From Chionoecetes opilio (taxonomy: Eukaryota; Arthropoda; Malacostraca; Decapoda; Majidae), in contig JACEEZ010000475.1 of the NCBI GenBank assembly GCA_016584305.1, positions 386,001 to 450,000 on the forward strand: DNA of 64,000 bases, read 5' to 3'. The notes beneath the pieces were generated by a model that searched no databases, was not told where the DNA came from, and saw only the letters and a list, made by a program, of their open reading frames with translations. Below are positions 10,454 to 22,914 of this stretch, one piece after another. Position 1 is the first letter of the stretch, and each line of letters opens with the position of its first letter. The translations under genes and the position numbers were made by a program.

Positions 10454-11891
10454 CCTGATTTGTTTATAGCATTTACGATATTCGTAATGTATACCGCTAA
10501 TTGTTTATGCATGATATACTATTGTATTAGAATTAGCAATGTGATGTTATTGTTCATTAATAAATTGATTAATAAATACAAAAATTGTTATTCTCCGATG
10601 GAAATAATCCATTAAACCCACAGTATAGTGTGGTAGCGCGGTAGACCTCATACTAAAGTAGAAGCAGCCGGTAGACCTCATACTAAAGTAGAAGCAGCCG
10701 GTAGACCGCATACTAAGGTAGAAACAGAACGGTAGAAAGCATACTAAAGTAGCACCTGATATTGTCTATTAAACAGTAGAGTATTATATAAAAAGCAACT
10801 GTGGTAAGTAATTAATTAATAATCATCAAAGAAAGAAAACAATGTCTATTATACAGTAGAGTATTATGAGAAAACAAATAAATCGTCAATACACGATGAT
10901 TGCATTCACATAAAAACGTATCCGGTGTTTCTTCTGTCAAGATGACACTTCTGTAAAATTCTTTCCACAGCATTGTAGAGTGTTAAGTGTGTCAGACTGA
11001 TGTTCTCGGCTTGACCTTTAGGAGGATACTGAGACATTACTTCGTTGATCCACATTTATAAGGTTGAGTAGAGTCCCGGTACTCAGGTCAGGTCAGGTCA
11101 GGTGTGGTCTTAGTAGACTGCACATTAGGGTACCGTAGATTACAGACACCGAGGTAGACCGTACCCTGTAGTAGCACCAAAATATCTCAATCTGATAAAG
11201 CACCATTTTATGGCAAAGAAAAGTTAGTCAGTGTCGCAAAAAATGACCGCGCAGTCCTCGTCTATGTTTACCCTTTACTGTCCTAACTGAGGGGCCTGCC
11301 CCCTCCCCTCATCCCCCCCCCCCGCTAGTTCACTAACCTAACCTGGGCATTGATTACGTACGTAACCTAACCTCGCTGGGGTGTGGGGAACAGCCCCCCC
11401 CCCCCCTTCTTGTTTAATTTCCGATGGCTGTTGTACGGGTTAGAAATACTGCACATGGTCAGATCTACAAATTGAGGACGATTATAACTACGTGCCTTGT
11501 AATGCATTAAACTACAGTAGAACCAGAGTAATAACATACTACCATACCTACTACCTACGGTACGGAACTATGGTAGGTACTATGTATTGATCTTACCTTA
11601 AGAATGATAGTTACAAACTAATTCCCAAGATCCTCACAGTAATGCATGGACAAGTTGACACCCAATCATTAATTACAGACCAGTCTACATAACTGACATA
11701 TCGCACGTGGCCGCCACACTTCGTCTGTTTGTTTATATGATCTTGATCTTGATCTTACTGAACAAAGATCTTGATCTTGATTGCACCAATGTGGGAATTT
11801 ATGTCACATACATATATTTAATAAGAGGTATTACCTAATAAAAACCCATCGTCTATCTCATTCCGACACAATACCCCAACTAGTCAACTAA

Positions 11892-12182
11892 CTACCGTAG
11901 ATAACAGTAATGTCGCCACCTGCAGTGATGTCGCCAGCCGCCAAATATTACGAATTACATATATATCATCACTACTGATTTTTATGTGCCACTGAAGATG
12001 TTACACAAAGATCTGGCAAGTCTTGTGTCCTGTAACCCGAAAGGTGATGAGCTACTGTCTGTCGTCGCGCGAAGAAAAACTTGAGAGGCAAAATGCGTAA
12101 CAGTTATACTTGCAGCTACAAAGCATAAAAAAACGCTGAAACAGGGTAGATTATACAGTCATGATATAAACTATTATAAGTA
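11892..12182. repeat. Rearranged copy of the MITE found at 57.6 kb
   Basis: Positions 11892-12010 match the left part of the 57597-58091 element in direct orientation (shared CGCCAAATATTACGAATTA). Positions 12050-12182 match its middle in reverse complement. The copy is internally inverted and lacks the right terminal repeat. It ends about 200 bp before the TAF1B start codon. Confidence 0.6.
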
Positions 12183-12388
12183 GAAGGACCACTTGTCGGG
12201 TCAAGATCAAGATCATGTAAAGTTGTAAACAAAACCCTTGCCGCGGGAGTGGCTGTCCAGTGTCCTGCGTCTCCCCTGTGCCTACCAGCTATCGTAGCTA
12301 TCTCGTCTGTGATTACCCCGCAGGACAGCACCAGCACAATACGTCTTTTATGTTTTTCCCACCAGCCATATCTGTAGCAAATTGAGAG

Positions 12389-14897
12389 ATGCCTGCAGTG
12401 AAGGAGCAATGCCGGGTGTGTGGCGGCGACTCGTTCACCACCACGCACGGCCTGAAGGTGTGCGACCAGTGTGGCCGCCAGGAGGAACACTACATCGAGC
12501 TGCTCAGCCAGGAAAACATTGGAGAAGTGGATCGTTCCCGCCTCATCACCACTCGCCGCCACGATGACGCGGAGAATGCGGCCCAACAGCCTCACCCTAG
12601 TGGTGTGTGGTATAAATTGCCTTGTTTGGGTGAAGTGTGTTGATTGTGGTGAATGAACTGACCCGCCACAGCTGGGTGTTATAAACAGTAGGATGGCAAG
12701 GATGTTATGATTGTACTTAAGAGGATTGTGGTAAATATAGGTTAATGGCTAAGATATGGCGAGTTGTTGGAGTCATGTGTAAGGTGGTATGGTGGATGAG
12801 GGAAGGTGTGTGAAGGGTGGATGCTGTGATGTAATGGTAAATAAGGAAAATGGTGTGTTGAGATGGTTGTGTGTTACTTTTGTCATTTGCAGTCATATGT
12901 CTTGAGATTTATTTCTCTACTACATTTAAAAAACTAATTTTACGAGAGAATTCTTAAATATATATGAATAGAGAGGTAATGAAAGAATTAAGTTGCTGCT
13001 TCTCTGAACCTGTATGAAGTGTTAGTGAGTTTTTAAGTCATAATATTTCTCCATCATCATACAGCACAGAGACAGTTGACTGAAAGGCAGAAAATGTTTA
13101 AGTAACAGTTATTTCATGTTGCATTTTAGATGAAAAATTTAACAATTGGACTACCTACGAGGCCTACAACTCCGTGCTGTATGAGTGGACCAAGGCGCTG
13201 CTCAGTCTCGGGGCGTCACCTAAAGTGGAGACAATAACCTTCAAGCTGTGGGTTGCCTACCTTCAGCGCATTGGAGTTGCCTTCTCAAGGAAGAAAAAAT
13301 CTTTTAGTCAATCATCTTTGCGAAACTCCAGGTAATAGTTGAATCACTCACTCGAGAGGCGTAGAGTAAGGGGCGATCTGATAGAAGTTTATAAGTGGTT
13401 AAAGGGATACAATAAAGGCGATGTAGGAAAAGTTCTCACGGCTAGTAAGCAGGGTAGAACAAGAAGTAACGGATTCAATCTGGAAAAGCGTAAATTAAAA
13501 AAAGAAATAGGGAAAAACTGGTTCACAAATAGGGTGGTAAATGATTGGAATGGACTCAGTAGACAGGTAGTTAGTGCAGAGTCATTAGAGAGCTTTAAAG
13601 GGAGGCTGGAGAAATTCATGGATGGGGATGAAAGGTGGATGTAGGTTTCATTTGTTAAGTAACAGGAACTGCCTCGTGTAGGTCTCACGGCCTCTTGTAG
13701 CTTCCTTATTTTCTTATGTTCTTATTAACTTATACAATAAAAAAAAAAATCTGACCAGGTTACAAATATAACACTGAGGCTCTTCAGTACATAATATGCT
13801 TATAAGATACACATAAATATTAATGGAATACGTACACAGAAATCTTGATGATCTCATAACAAGATAGGAAAGTGATATTTGAACACCTTAAACAACATCT
13901 GAGGTAACAGTTATAATATAGCAGTAGAGTGGTTGTATGTACCTGATAATAGAAGGTTGATACATCATCCTATAGTTCTTTATCATGGAGAGTAATGGCC
14001 ACCCTTTCCTGTGTTGCTCATCACTAGAGACAAGAAGATCATTCACGAGAAGGCCGAGTCTGTCTCCACCAAGTCTCTATATTCTTTTTCCCGCCGCAAG
14101 AAGAGGCATAAAAAGGCAGCACGTACAGAGTTGGATAGAATAAGAGACAAGGTAAGGGATCCAACTGACTGTTCATGTTCTTGGTTTCATATGGGAACAA
14201 GCACTATAAACTGAGATAAGGTTAGGGAAAAAAATCATGTAGTGGTTAGTTTAGTGTGGTTAATTTTGTGTAGAAGTCCGTCATTCTCTTGGAGTGATTG
14301 CTTATATATTTTTCTTAGCATAGTATAGATGCTTCCCTAGGCCAGTGATTTATCTAGGTTGTAAGAGTAATGGTGTCTGAGCAAGGACTCTAGTATGTGT
14401 ATAGTGTGTTTTAAACCTTTGTATGATGTGCAGTGATAAGTTTTCATGGAAGGGTAGCATAGTGGTGTTGAGATAATCTTTCTATAACTATTCTGTCACC
14501 AAATTATGGTATATGGTTTACAGTTCACCTCGGGAGTCCTATCACCACATAATTGTTAACAATCCAACTTGGGACTGACACATTATTTCCACTTTTATAT
14601 TTTTCTTCTTTACAGATTGAATTGAAAAAGATGAGGAATGCCTTAAAGAAGGGGAATGACTCAAGTTTCATGAACACCACACTTGCCACTGAACTGAGCA
14701 AATCACTGAATGATTTTGAAGCATCCATTGTTTCAGATTCCAACAGTTTGTCGCATGCTGGAGATTCCAAATTGAATGTAAGGTTATTTGTCATAAGTAA
14801 TGTACAAGCAGGCACCTATACACAAGATTAAAGATTCCATACATAATTAGGGAACAGTCATCATAATATCTCGAGGGATGGGTGAATTACACACACA

Positions 14898-14938
<41 letters not shown>

Positions 14939-17900
14939 TACACACACACACACACACACACACTGTACACACACACAAAGATTTACTGGAGTCATGCTTG
15001 ATGACTAATTTAAAACTTAGAAGCATACAAACATCAACATAAATTGAGACATCAACAACATTGACATTGTAGTATCATACAAGAACATCAGGTTGATTAA
15101 TTTTGAAGATTTAATTTTCAATATTACATCTATGTAGAGCATAATGAGAGAAATCACATTACAGACATCAGTCAAGAGTGACGTAACCTCTGCCTTGGAC
15201 ATGAGCAGCTGCCAGGGGCCCTCGGGGAGTGGGTCAGACGTGGACACTGATGACGCGCCCCGTTTACCAAGGTACGGGTGGCAGGGTGCCCGTTGAGTGT
15301 CATGTGGTTAGGTAATATTTTAAGACACATTTTGTACTTGCCATCTTGTTCACTATTCATTGCAAATGGAAAATGACCAGCAGTTGTGAAGTAAGAAATA
15401 AGTTTGATAGTCCAGTTTCCAATATTTTAATCAAGGGTACAGTTGCTAGAACTTGGCTAATCAGTAGTCTGTCTTAAGTAATAAGTAGATGGATAAAGTA
15501 ACATCATAAGGAGGTTATTAAGATAATGATTATGTCATAACCTTGTCCAGCGCAAGAATTGTTTTAATATCCAAGGATATTACATGAAGTTGAAGCTTCT
15601 TTTTGGTACATCCATATCTGTGCTACATGCCAGTGATTTAAGAGGGAAGCTAGACAATAAAAGTATTCCTTGAGTTTTAAAGTGAAAATTAATACCATTT
15701 AGACATGCATAATTTGTCAGTTTGTTACATATTCATTTGGACACCTAATTGTATGGATTCCAGAAAACAGATACGACGTGACAATGTTGTTTTGAATTGG
15801 ATCAAACGTGGTACTCAAATATATGGCTCACATTCAGAGCATGAGGAAGAAGGGAAAGGAGCGACGAAAGACAAAATGGAGGAAGAAGGAGACGAAGAAA
15901 TTGATGACGACTGTACCTCTGAGGTTACCACAAAGAAGGATCATAACTCTGAACAACAAAACATTACAAAGGAGAAGCCAGTGAGAAAGGGTAAGCTGAA
16001 GAAGCCAAAGTACACCAAGCTTTACAGGAAAGCTGCACGAGCCTCAAATAATATGGATGCCTATCGTGGCGCCATGCTGCCTTTCCACCTCAGCTTCACC
16101 AAGCTGCTGGGCATCCTGTACCTGGCTGTGCTGCTGGCTGAGGACCACATCCTTCTCTCGGACATTATCAGGTGAACACTCGACTCACTTTCTCTCACAT
16201 CTACTCAAGTTTGTGTTTCAGTGTTTTCAAATGAGTCCTTCCTTGTAATTACAAATGTATCATATGTCAATCATTATCGTATCCTCCATTTCTATTAGAT
16301 AGGTCCAACATGCATGCAGAAAAATAGTAAGAGTCTGCACTTCCTCCTCTTCATAGATTCTATCTTTGCATACTTATTTTCATTGTATGTAAATTGGCTA
16401 GCAGTTCCAGACTATGTATACTTCAACATCAATCAACACATGAATTTTTTCCCATCTGATAGGTGGTGTCGAGAAGGCCATATTCCATACTTGTCAGCCC
16501 CATACCTTCTTCAGTCAGACATGGAAGTGAGTTATTATGATCTCTTTATGCTGAGAAACTCCAAGAAGCTTCCTGATGCCGAGGAGATGCAGGCCATTGC
16601 AGGCCGGCTGGCTGTGTTCCTCAACATTCAGTATGTGCCGATGCCACGCACAACAGACATTGTGAGGAGATTCGTCAAACTGCTGAACCTGCCAGGTGAG
16701 GGTGAGGGTTGCATTGAAAAGCCTCATGTCAGTACTAGTAACCGTAGTGGCCTGTATCACTTATAGCTTCAGAAATGTGCCGGAAAAGCACGACTATGTA
16801 ATGGAAAAATGTCTATGTATTCATGTATTGTTACTTGATGCCTCTACCATACTTTGGTAAGTATGGTAATAGATACACCATAAGCAATGTATCGCTGAAA
16901 AGATCAGAAGGTGAAAAAGACCTTGGAGTGTGGGTGAGCCCAGACCTCCGACCTAGGAAACAATGTATTGAGGCCAGAAATAGAGCTAATAGAGTATTAG
17001 GATTCATTACAGAAGTGTTAAAAGTAGAAGTGTGGAAGTTATTCTAAAGCTTTATCTGACTAGTCAGGCCTCACCTAGACTATGCTGTTCAGTTTTGGTC
17101 TCCATATTATAGGAAGGATATAGCCTTGTTAGAAACAGTGCAGAGAAGGATGACCAAAATGATACAAGGGATGCGTAACTTTAGTTATGAGAGGAGATTG
17201 AAGTTATTAAAATTACACTCACTCGAGAGACGCAGAGTAAGGGGCGATCTGATAGAAGTTTTTAAGTGGATAAAGGGATTTAATAAAGGAGAGGTAGGAA
17301 AAGTTCTTACGGCTTTTAACCAGGGTAGAACAAGAAGTAACGGATTCAAGCTGGAAAAGCGTAGAATTATAAAGGAAATAGGGAAAAACTGGTTCACAAA
17401 TAGGGTGGTGAATGAATGGAATGGTCTTAGTAGACAGGTAGTTAGTGCAGAGTCATTAGGGAGCTTTAAAAAGGAGCTGGATAGGTTCATGGATGGGGAT
17501 GAAAGGTGGATGTAGGTAGTGTTAGGCGACAGGAACTACCACGTGTAGGCCTCGCGGCCTCTTGTAGCTTCCTTATTTTCTCATGTTCTTATGTTCTATC
17601 CCCCAAGTAGCAACTCTATATAATATCCCAATATTAATATGATTATCCCAAATTTTTGAACAGGATGCTCTGTAGTAGAATTGGAAACCTTTAACACCCG
17701 ATATACCTCTGTACTGCTTCTAAATTGGAAATGATGGTATGCCATAATTTTCCTTCATAACTCTTTGATAAATCAGTTCATTGTGGTCATTTGCAGCATC
17801 TTCATACAACTTTACGAAAGGGGAGAATTGAATTCTTTCATGGTTAATGTTTTCATCTTTATCTTCCCACAAGTTTATAGGTGAGTTTCACTCAAAATCA

Positions 17901-20210
17901 TTCCACTTGTTTATGATAGTTTATTGTTTTCCAGAGCAAGTAACAACTGTTGCGGAGAGCCTGGTTAAACAAGTAGATATTAAGAAAAAAGGCCTTGATT
18001 TACCTCCCATTGAAAGCATGGCGATGGCAGCCATCATTTTAGCACTGAAGGTGTATTGTGGTTTGGACGGCCACACTGAAGTCATGCTGTCTCGTGCTGC
18101 CGCTGCAATCAGTGCCAAGATGCCAAGCCAGTCTTCCGTCACTCCCTTCTCATGGATGGACTGGCAAAAGTATGTTGTGGCCAGTGGAGTTTTCAGGGTA
18201 TTTTCATGTAAATTGAATTGACTTTATGAAATGTATGACATTTGCTTAAGAGATTACGGCTACAATATTGATATAGAATTATGAAGCGATTAATGTTAAC
18301 AACATGTTAATCAATTAAATATAAGTATATAACTATGCTGTTGTACATGCTGTTGTACAGTAATATGCATGGAGGTAAAATCAAGAAGATGCAGAAATGT
18401 GAAATATAGGGAAAGTTCATGTAATATTTCTTAAATTTTGTTATTTAATGGACTCTTTCTGGCATAGATTTCCAAGCTTTACTGAATGCAGATTTTTTTT
18501 TCCAGACACATCTCCCACGTGGTGTGGGTGTGCTGCCAGGTGGACCCGAGCACCGCCCGCCACTGGCAGTCCCTGCAGGACGTGCGCCATTTTAGTCCCG
18601 CGGTGTTCTCCAAGTACTTTTGGAGCGAGGACATGTGGAGGGTTCCTCGCACCTCATGGAAGAAAAGTACGTGTGCATCAGTGTCAGGAATCGGCTTCTG
18701 TTTGTTTTTGTCTTTATCTTTTATATATATTTTTTCAGACAATTGGCTTTCTTCTAAACAAGTGAGGTACCTAGTATATACATAGCAATAAGCAAATTGC
18801 TTGAAAACATTATAAAGCTTTCTTGAAACCTTGAAAAATTACAAAGCAAAACTGACATAATCATTTACCAAATCTCAAAAATATTTTTTGAAACCTAAAT
18901 AGGTAATTACAGACCCAAACTTAGACACAATCTTAAAGTTTATTAATCCAAAAATAGTTTTGCCTTCGTGTTCACTTTTCACTCACTGCATTTACTAGTT
19001 ATTTTTGTTATTTTCTGACTTCCGTCTCCCACATTTTTTAAAAACACATTGCAGTTGAGGATGCTACAACAAACGTAATTACTTCCAGGACCACTCCAGA
19101 TTTGACTCTAGGAATTATTTGAAGGATATCTTTGGGGGTTTCTAATCCATTTCATCTTTGATTACTTTTAATGAATTTGCTAGCATAGTCAGTCAGTCAG
19201 TCTAGCATTTGTCAGCTAGCATATAGCTGAAAGCATCATTAAAAAGAATCCTTCTTTGCCTATCCCCAGAGGTAGGGCTGCAGCTCTTGACAGAAGAGCT
19301 TCTTCGGCACCAGGGCCAGTCACTGGAGGAGGCGATCACGCAGCCGCCACTCTTCCAGGCCTCACAGCGGCCCCTCTGCACCACCCTGGAGCAGCTTGTC
19401 CAGAGAGACCCAAGCACTCAAACAGACGAAATGCTGAGCCACAGTAAGGTATGCAAATCCAGCTCCGTTGGTCATTAGGGTTTGATTGGGGAGTACTAAT
19501 GGAGACACATAATCCAATGGAAATCAAAGAATATTTAAAAACTTCACTATAGAAAATGTGAGTGAATACCTCCATAATATTACATTAAGCAATCGTGATG
19601 GATTGCTTAGTGAAGACAAACTATATTTCATGTCTTGTGTGAAAAGAAAAGGAATGTCAGCTATCCATAAAACCAGGATGTTTGTATTAGTCCTCACTCT
19701 AGCCTGCTGACAGGGCCATAAGTACCTTTTGTGTAGCTTCTTTATGGTTTTAGGAAACATTTGACTTTATACCTCTTATTTCAGGTTGCTGAAGTATTGA
19801 TGGACAAGTCTTTTACCAACCACAGCCTTAATTGGTTAAGCGAGATGGATTATTTGACAACAGAGCTGCACAAGTGTGGCTCAAAGATTCAAGTGGTGCC
19901 GACGCAGCGGAAGGGGAAAGCTGGAATCTCCTGTAAAATCCAGACCTACGATGATGATCACAATACTCAGGGAACGAAGAATAATACAGGAATTTCAACT
20001 CAGGAACTGTTCATCCGTCAGCCTCTGAAGAATGTCTGGAAGATTAACCATGAATGTAAATATAATACGTGGGAGAAGCTATCCCCCTTCCTGCCTTTAA
20101 GCTACAGGTGGCTGGTGGGCGTCACCAGCAACATCTGTGAGACTTCAAAAATGCAGTTGCAATCCCATGTGAGTCTGCTACAGAGAAGAACAAGGAAACG
20201 GAAACATTGA
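12389..20210 (+). CDS. TAF1B: TAF1B, RNA polymerase I initiation factor SL1/TIF-IB subunit B
   Basis: Eleven exons: 12389-12602, 13130-13331, 14028-14151, 14616-14777, 15165-15271, 15764-16171, 16463-16695, 17935-18169, 18506-18666, 19270-19448, 19785-20210. The 816 codons have every phase closing and every intron GT-AG. Family role: TAF1B/Rrn7 is the TFIIB-like subunit of the factor that recruits RNA polymerase I to the rDNA promoter in the nucleolus. The N-terminal zinc ribbon is visible (Cys8, Cys11, Cys25, Cys28). The cyclin-like part follows: WTTYEAYNSVLYEWTKALL in exon 2, LPFHLSFTKLLGILYLAVLL at the end of exon 6, RWCREGHIPYL in exon 7, and LPPIESMAMAAIILALKVYC with PFSWMDWQK in exon 8. 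The end has LPLSYRWLVGV. Exons 3-6 encode a Lys/Glu/Ser-rich linker, making it longer than the human protein (588 aa). The exon 1 donor is the least certain boundary. Confidence 0.9.
13342..13725 (+). mobile_element. LINE 3' fragment in TAF1B intron 2
   Basis: Encodes the end of a reverse transcriptase ORF (LERRRVRGDLIEVYKW near the start, NWFTNRVVNDWNGLS, ending FMDGDERWM with a stop at 13642), then the 60-bp tail ending TTATGTTCTTA. It begins about 10 bp after the exon 2 donor. It is heavily 5'-truncated and dead. Confidence 0.88.
14889..14975. repeat. (AC)n microsatellite in TAF1B intron 4
   Basis: Two (AC)n blocks are separated by CTGT. It lies between exons 4 and 5. Confidence 0.95.
16852..17597 (+). 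mobile_element. LINE 3' fragment in TAF1B intron 7, longest copy here
   Basis: This copy reaches further 5' than the others: GEKDLGVWVSPDLRPRKQ, then a frameshift or stop near 17047, then RRMTKMIQGMRNFSYERRLK and NWFTNRVVNEWNGLS, ending FMDGDERWM, then the shared tail. These are the C-terminal motifs of the reverse transcriptase ORF of a jockey/CR1-type LINE. It is sense with respect to TAF1B. Confidence 0.88.
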
Positions 20211-20887
<677 letters not shown>

Positions 20888-21046
20888 GAGCAATTAATGT
20901 AGTAAAAGGATGGTGATGATATTCGGGAAGTGAAATAACTTAATTTGGAGATCAATAGGTAATGAGATATGAGAGCTGAAAGGAATGTGAAATGATGATG
21001 GAGACAGGTAATGATCGGTAAGTTAATAAAAATATCTTGGGGCTAT

Positions 21047-22000
21047 CCAGAGACCACTGTAAACATGGACTGCGCACGGAATATCGGCCTGTCGCACAAG
21101 GGACTGAATTCGGAGGGCCGCTCGGATTCATATATGTATATATATATATATATACGGATCATATAGACTGGTTTATCAGTATATATGATATACTGTAGTC
21201 TTCGTAAATGTTTGTTCTATAATATCAAATAAAAAACAGTAAAACACGCTAAAGAAATGCCATTACGAGACTGAAGAAATATGCATGAACTTAATTTAAT
21301 ATTCACTTCAACTCTTCGCCATTTAAAACTTTGCGTGTCAACTTTTATCATGAAGGGTATCAATAGAAGCACAATTTTATTAGCTTTCCATTGATATATT
21401 TAGTTTTCGGATAAATGAATTAGAACCATGCATAAATTAGCGTTAAATAAATAAATAAAATCATCAATCGGGTAATTTTCCCGATTTATGTTATTTATTT
21501 ACTTATATATTTCTTTTTCTGATAAATGAATTAGCACCATGTATAAATTAGCGTTAACTAAATAAATAACCTCTTCAATCGGGAAAATTACCCGATTGAT
21601 GATTTTATTTATTTATTTAATGCTAATTTATGCATGGTTTTAATTCATTTATCAGAAAACTAAATACATCAATGGAAAGCTAATAAAATTGCGCTTCTAT
21701 TGATACCCTTCATGATAAAAGTTGACTCGCAAAGTTTTAAGTGGCGAAGAGTTGAAGTGAATCAAGAGTCTCGTAATGGCATTTCTTTAGCGTGTTTTAC
21801 TGTTTTTAATTTGATAATATTATAGAACAAACATTTACGAAGATTACAGTATATCATATATACTGATAAACCAGTCTATATGATAGTCCATAGACCACTA
21901 TATCTCTTTGTCGGGCGGGCCGCGGGCCGCTATGCAGCCTGGCAATTTCAAAACATTTGTCACGTGAACAGTCCAGAGATATAGTGGTCTATGGTCTATC
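21047..22000. mobile_element. Foldback element, copy A
   Basis: The core from about 21157 to 21883 is one long palindrome. The left arm starts ATCATATAGACTGGTTTATC, the right arm ends with its complement, and the arms share the segments TTAGCGTGTTTTACTG and ATTACCCGATTGATGATTTT as mirrored pairs. Outer pieces of about 110 bp sit on each side. The right one (21888-21998) is itself an inverted repeat with ends CCATAGACCACTATATCTCT. There is no coding capacity. A second copy lies inverted at 62685-63636. Confidence 0.85.
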
Positions 22001-22400
22001 TTAATCAAGAATGGGAATATGAAAGGTGAGATAAAGAGAGAGGTAAGATGATGAGAGAGAAGAGAGAGACCTTCAAGGATGCAAATTATTGGGATCCTTT
22101 GGTTGTATGATGAGAGAAAGGGCAGCGAGTAAGGAAGTAATGAGGACGTTCAGAAATAATATGATAGTTCCGACAGTAACATAATTATGCAAGTGAAAAG
22201 AAATGTCAGAAGTCTTGGATCCAAGTATAGTTGAAATGAGTTACTTGAGGGATGGCTCTGGTGAGAACAGAATAGATGATGAGAGTAATTAAAATGTGTG
22301 CAGAGGATTTGATATGGTTAACAAGGGAGAAGGAGTGAACTGGGGAGCTGAGGGCATGGTGAAACACAGCACCCTGAGAGGATTTGGACACCTGCTGACA
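22001..22400. other. Non-coding, low complexity
   Basis: Purine-rich DNA with short AG runs. No gene or element ends seen. Confidence 0.4.
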
Positions 22401-22461
22401 TAAGAACATAAGAAAATAAGGAAGCTACAAGAGGCCGCAGACCTACACGAGGTAGTTCCTG
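22401..22461 (-). repeat. Solo LINE 3' tail
   Basis: A 60-bp copy of the LINE tail in reverse orientation, beginning TAAGAACATAAGAAAATAAG. A 33-bp minisatellite starts within 30 bp of it. Confidence 0.85.
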
Positions 22462-22486
22462 TTTAATTTAACTTTAAGCTTTAAGA

Positions 22487-22770
22487 TGGAGTAACGGAAC
22501 ACAATTTTAAGCTTTAAGATGCGTAACGGAACACAATTTTAAGCTTGAAGATGTTATAACGGAACACAATTTTAAGCTTGAAGATGTCGTAACGGAACAC
22601 AATTTTAAGCTTTAAGATGTCATAACGGAACACAATTTTAAGCTTGAAGATGTCATAACGGAACAAAATTTTAAGCTTGAAGATGTCATAACGGAACACA
22701 ATTTTAAGCTTTAAGATGTCATAACGGAACACAATTTTAAGCTTGAAGATGTCATAACGGAACACGGAAC
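22487..22770. repeat. 33-bp minisatellite, about 8 units
   Basis: The unit contains CGGAACACAATTTTAAGCTT followed by GAAGATGTCATAA. Because 33 is a multiple of 3, the minus strand is open through the array and reads repeated FRYDIFKLKIV. Variation is confined to a few positions (TTGAAG or TTTAAG, one unit with ACAAAATT). The first two units are shorter. Confidence 0.9.
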
Positions 22771-22914
22771 ACTGGGTGAGTGATTTGATGAGGATAAAAA
22801 AAAGAGTAAAATTGATATTACGAGTTTGAGAGGATGATACCCTGTTAAGTGGGAAGACAAAATGTTAGAGTAGGCTACGTAAGTGGGAAAATAAATGCTA
22901 GAGTGAGAGGACTG

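Larger units (their letters stand above)
9605..10756 (+). mobile_element. Inner Merlin-type transposon, 1152 bp, nested in the outer copy
   Basis: The left end GGTGCTACTTTAGCATGCG and the right end CATACTAAAGTAGCACC are inverted repeats. A perfect 8-bp duplication TGATATTG flanks it (9597-9604 and 10757-10764). It carries the transposase fragment at 10082-10453 and, before its right end, three extra tandem copies of the TIR-like motif GGTAGACCTCATACTAAAG at about 10640-10730. The 5' half of the transposase gene is missing and a hAT MITE sits there. Confidence 0.88.
9488..11178. mobile_element. Outer Merlin-type DNA transposon, 1691 bp, with 8-bp target duplication
   Basis: The left end begins GGTGCTACTGTAGTGTGCGG and the right end is the matching inverted repeat ending CTGTAGTAGCACC. 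The flanks carry a perfect 8-bp duplication AAAATATC (9480-9487 and 11179-11186), the length Merlin elements make. It is interrupted by an inner element of the same family at 9605-10756. What remains of the outer copy outside that insertion is non-coding, so it was probably non-autonomous. Confidence 0.85.

Noticed and set aside
8949..11261. An outermost transposon bounded by the 18-bp inverted match at 8949 and 11244
   Set aside because: The match does not extend beyond 18 bp, no target duplication was seen, and the Merlin ends already explain the insertion. It may be an old, separate repeat.
12116..12595. A 159-codon minus-strand ORF over the TAF1B start
   Set aside because: It is the complement of TAF1B exon 1, which has the zinc-ribbon cysteines, extended into a repeat. 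No domain in the antisense frame.
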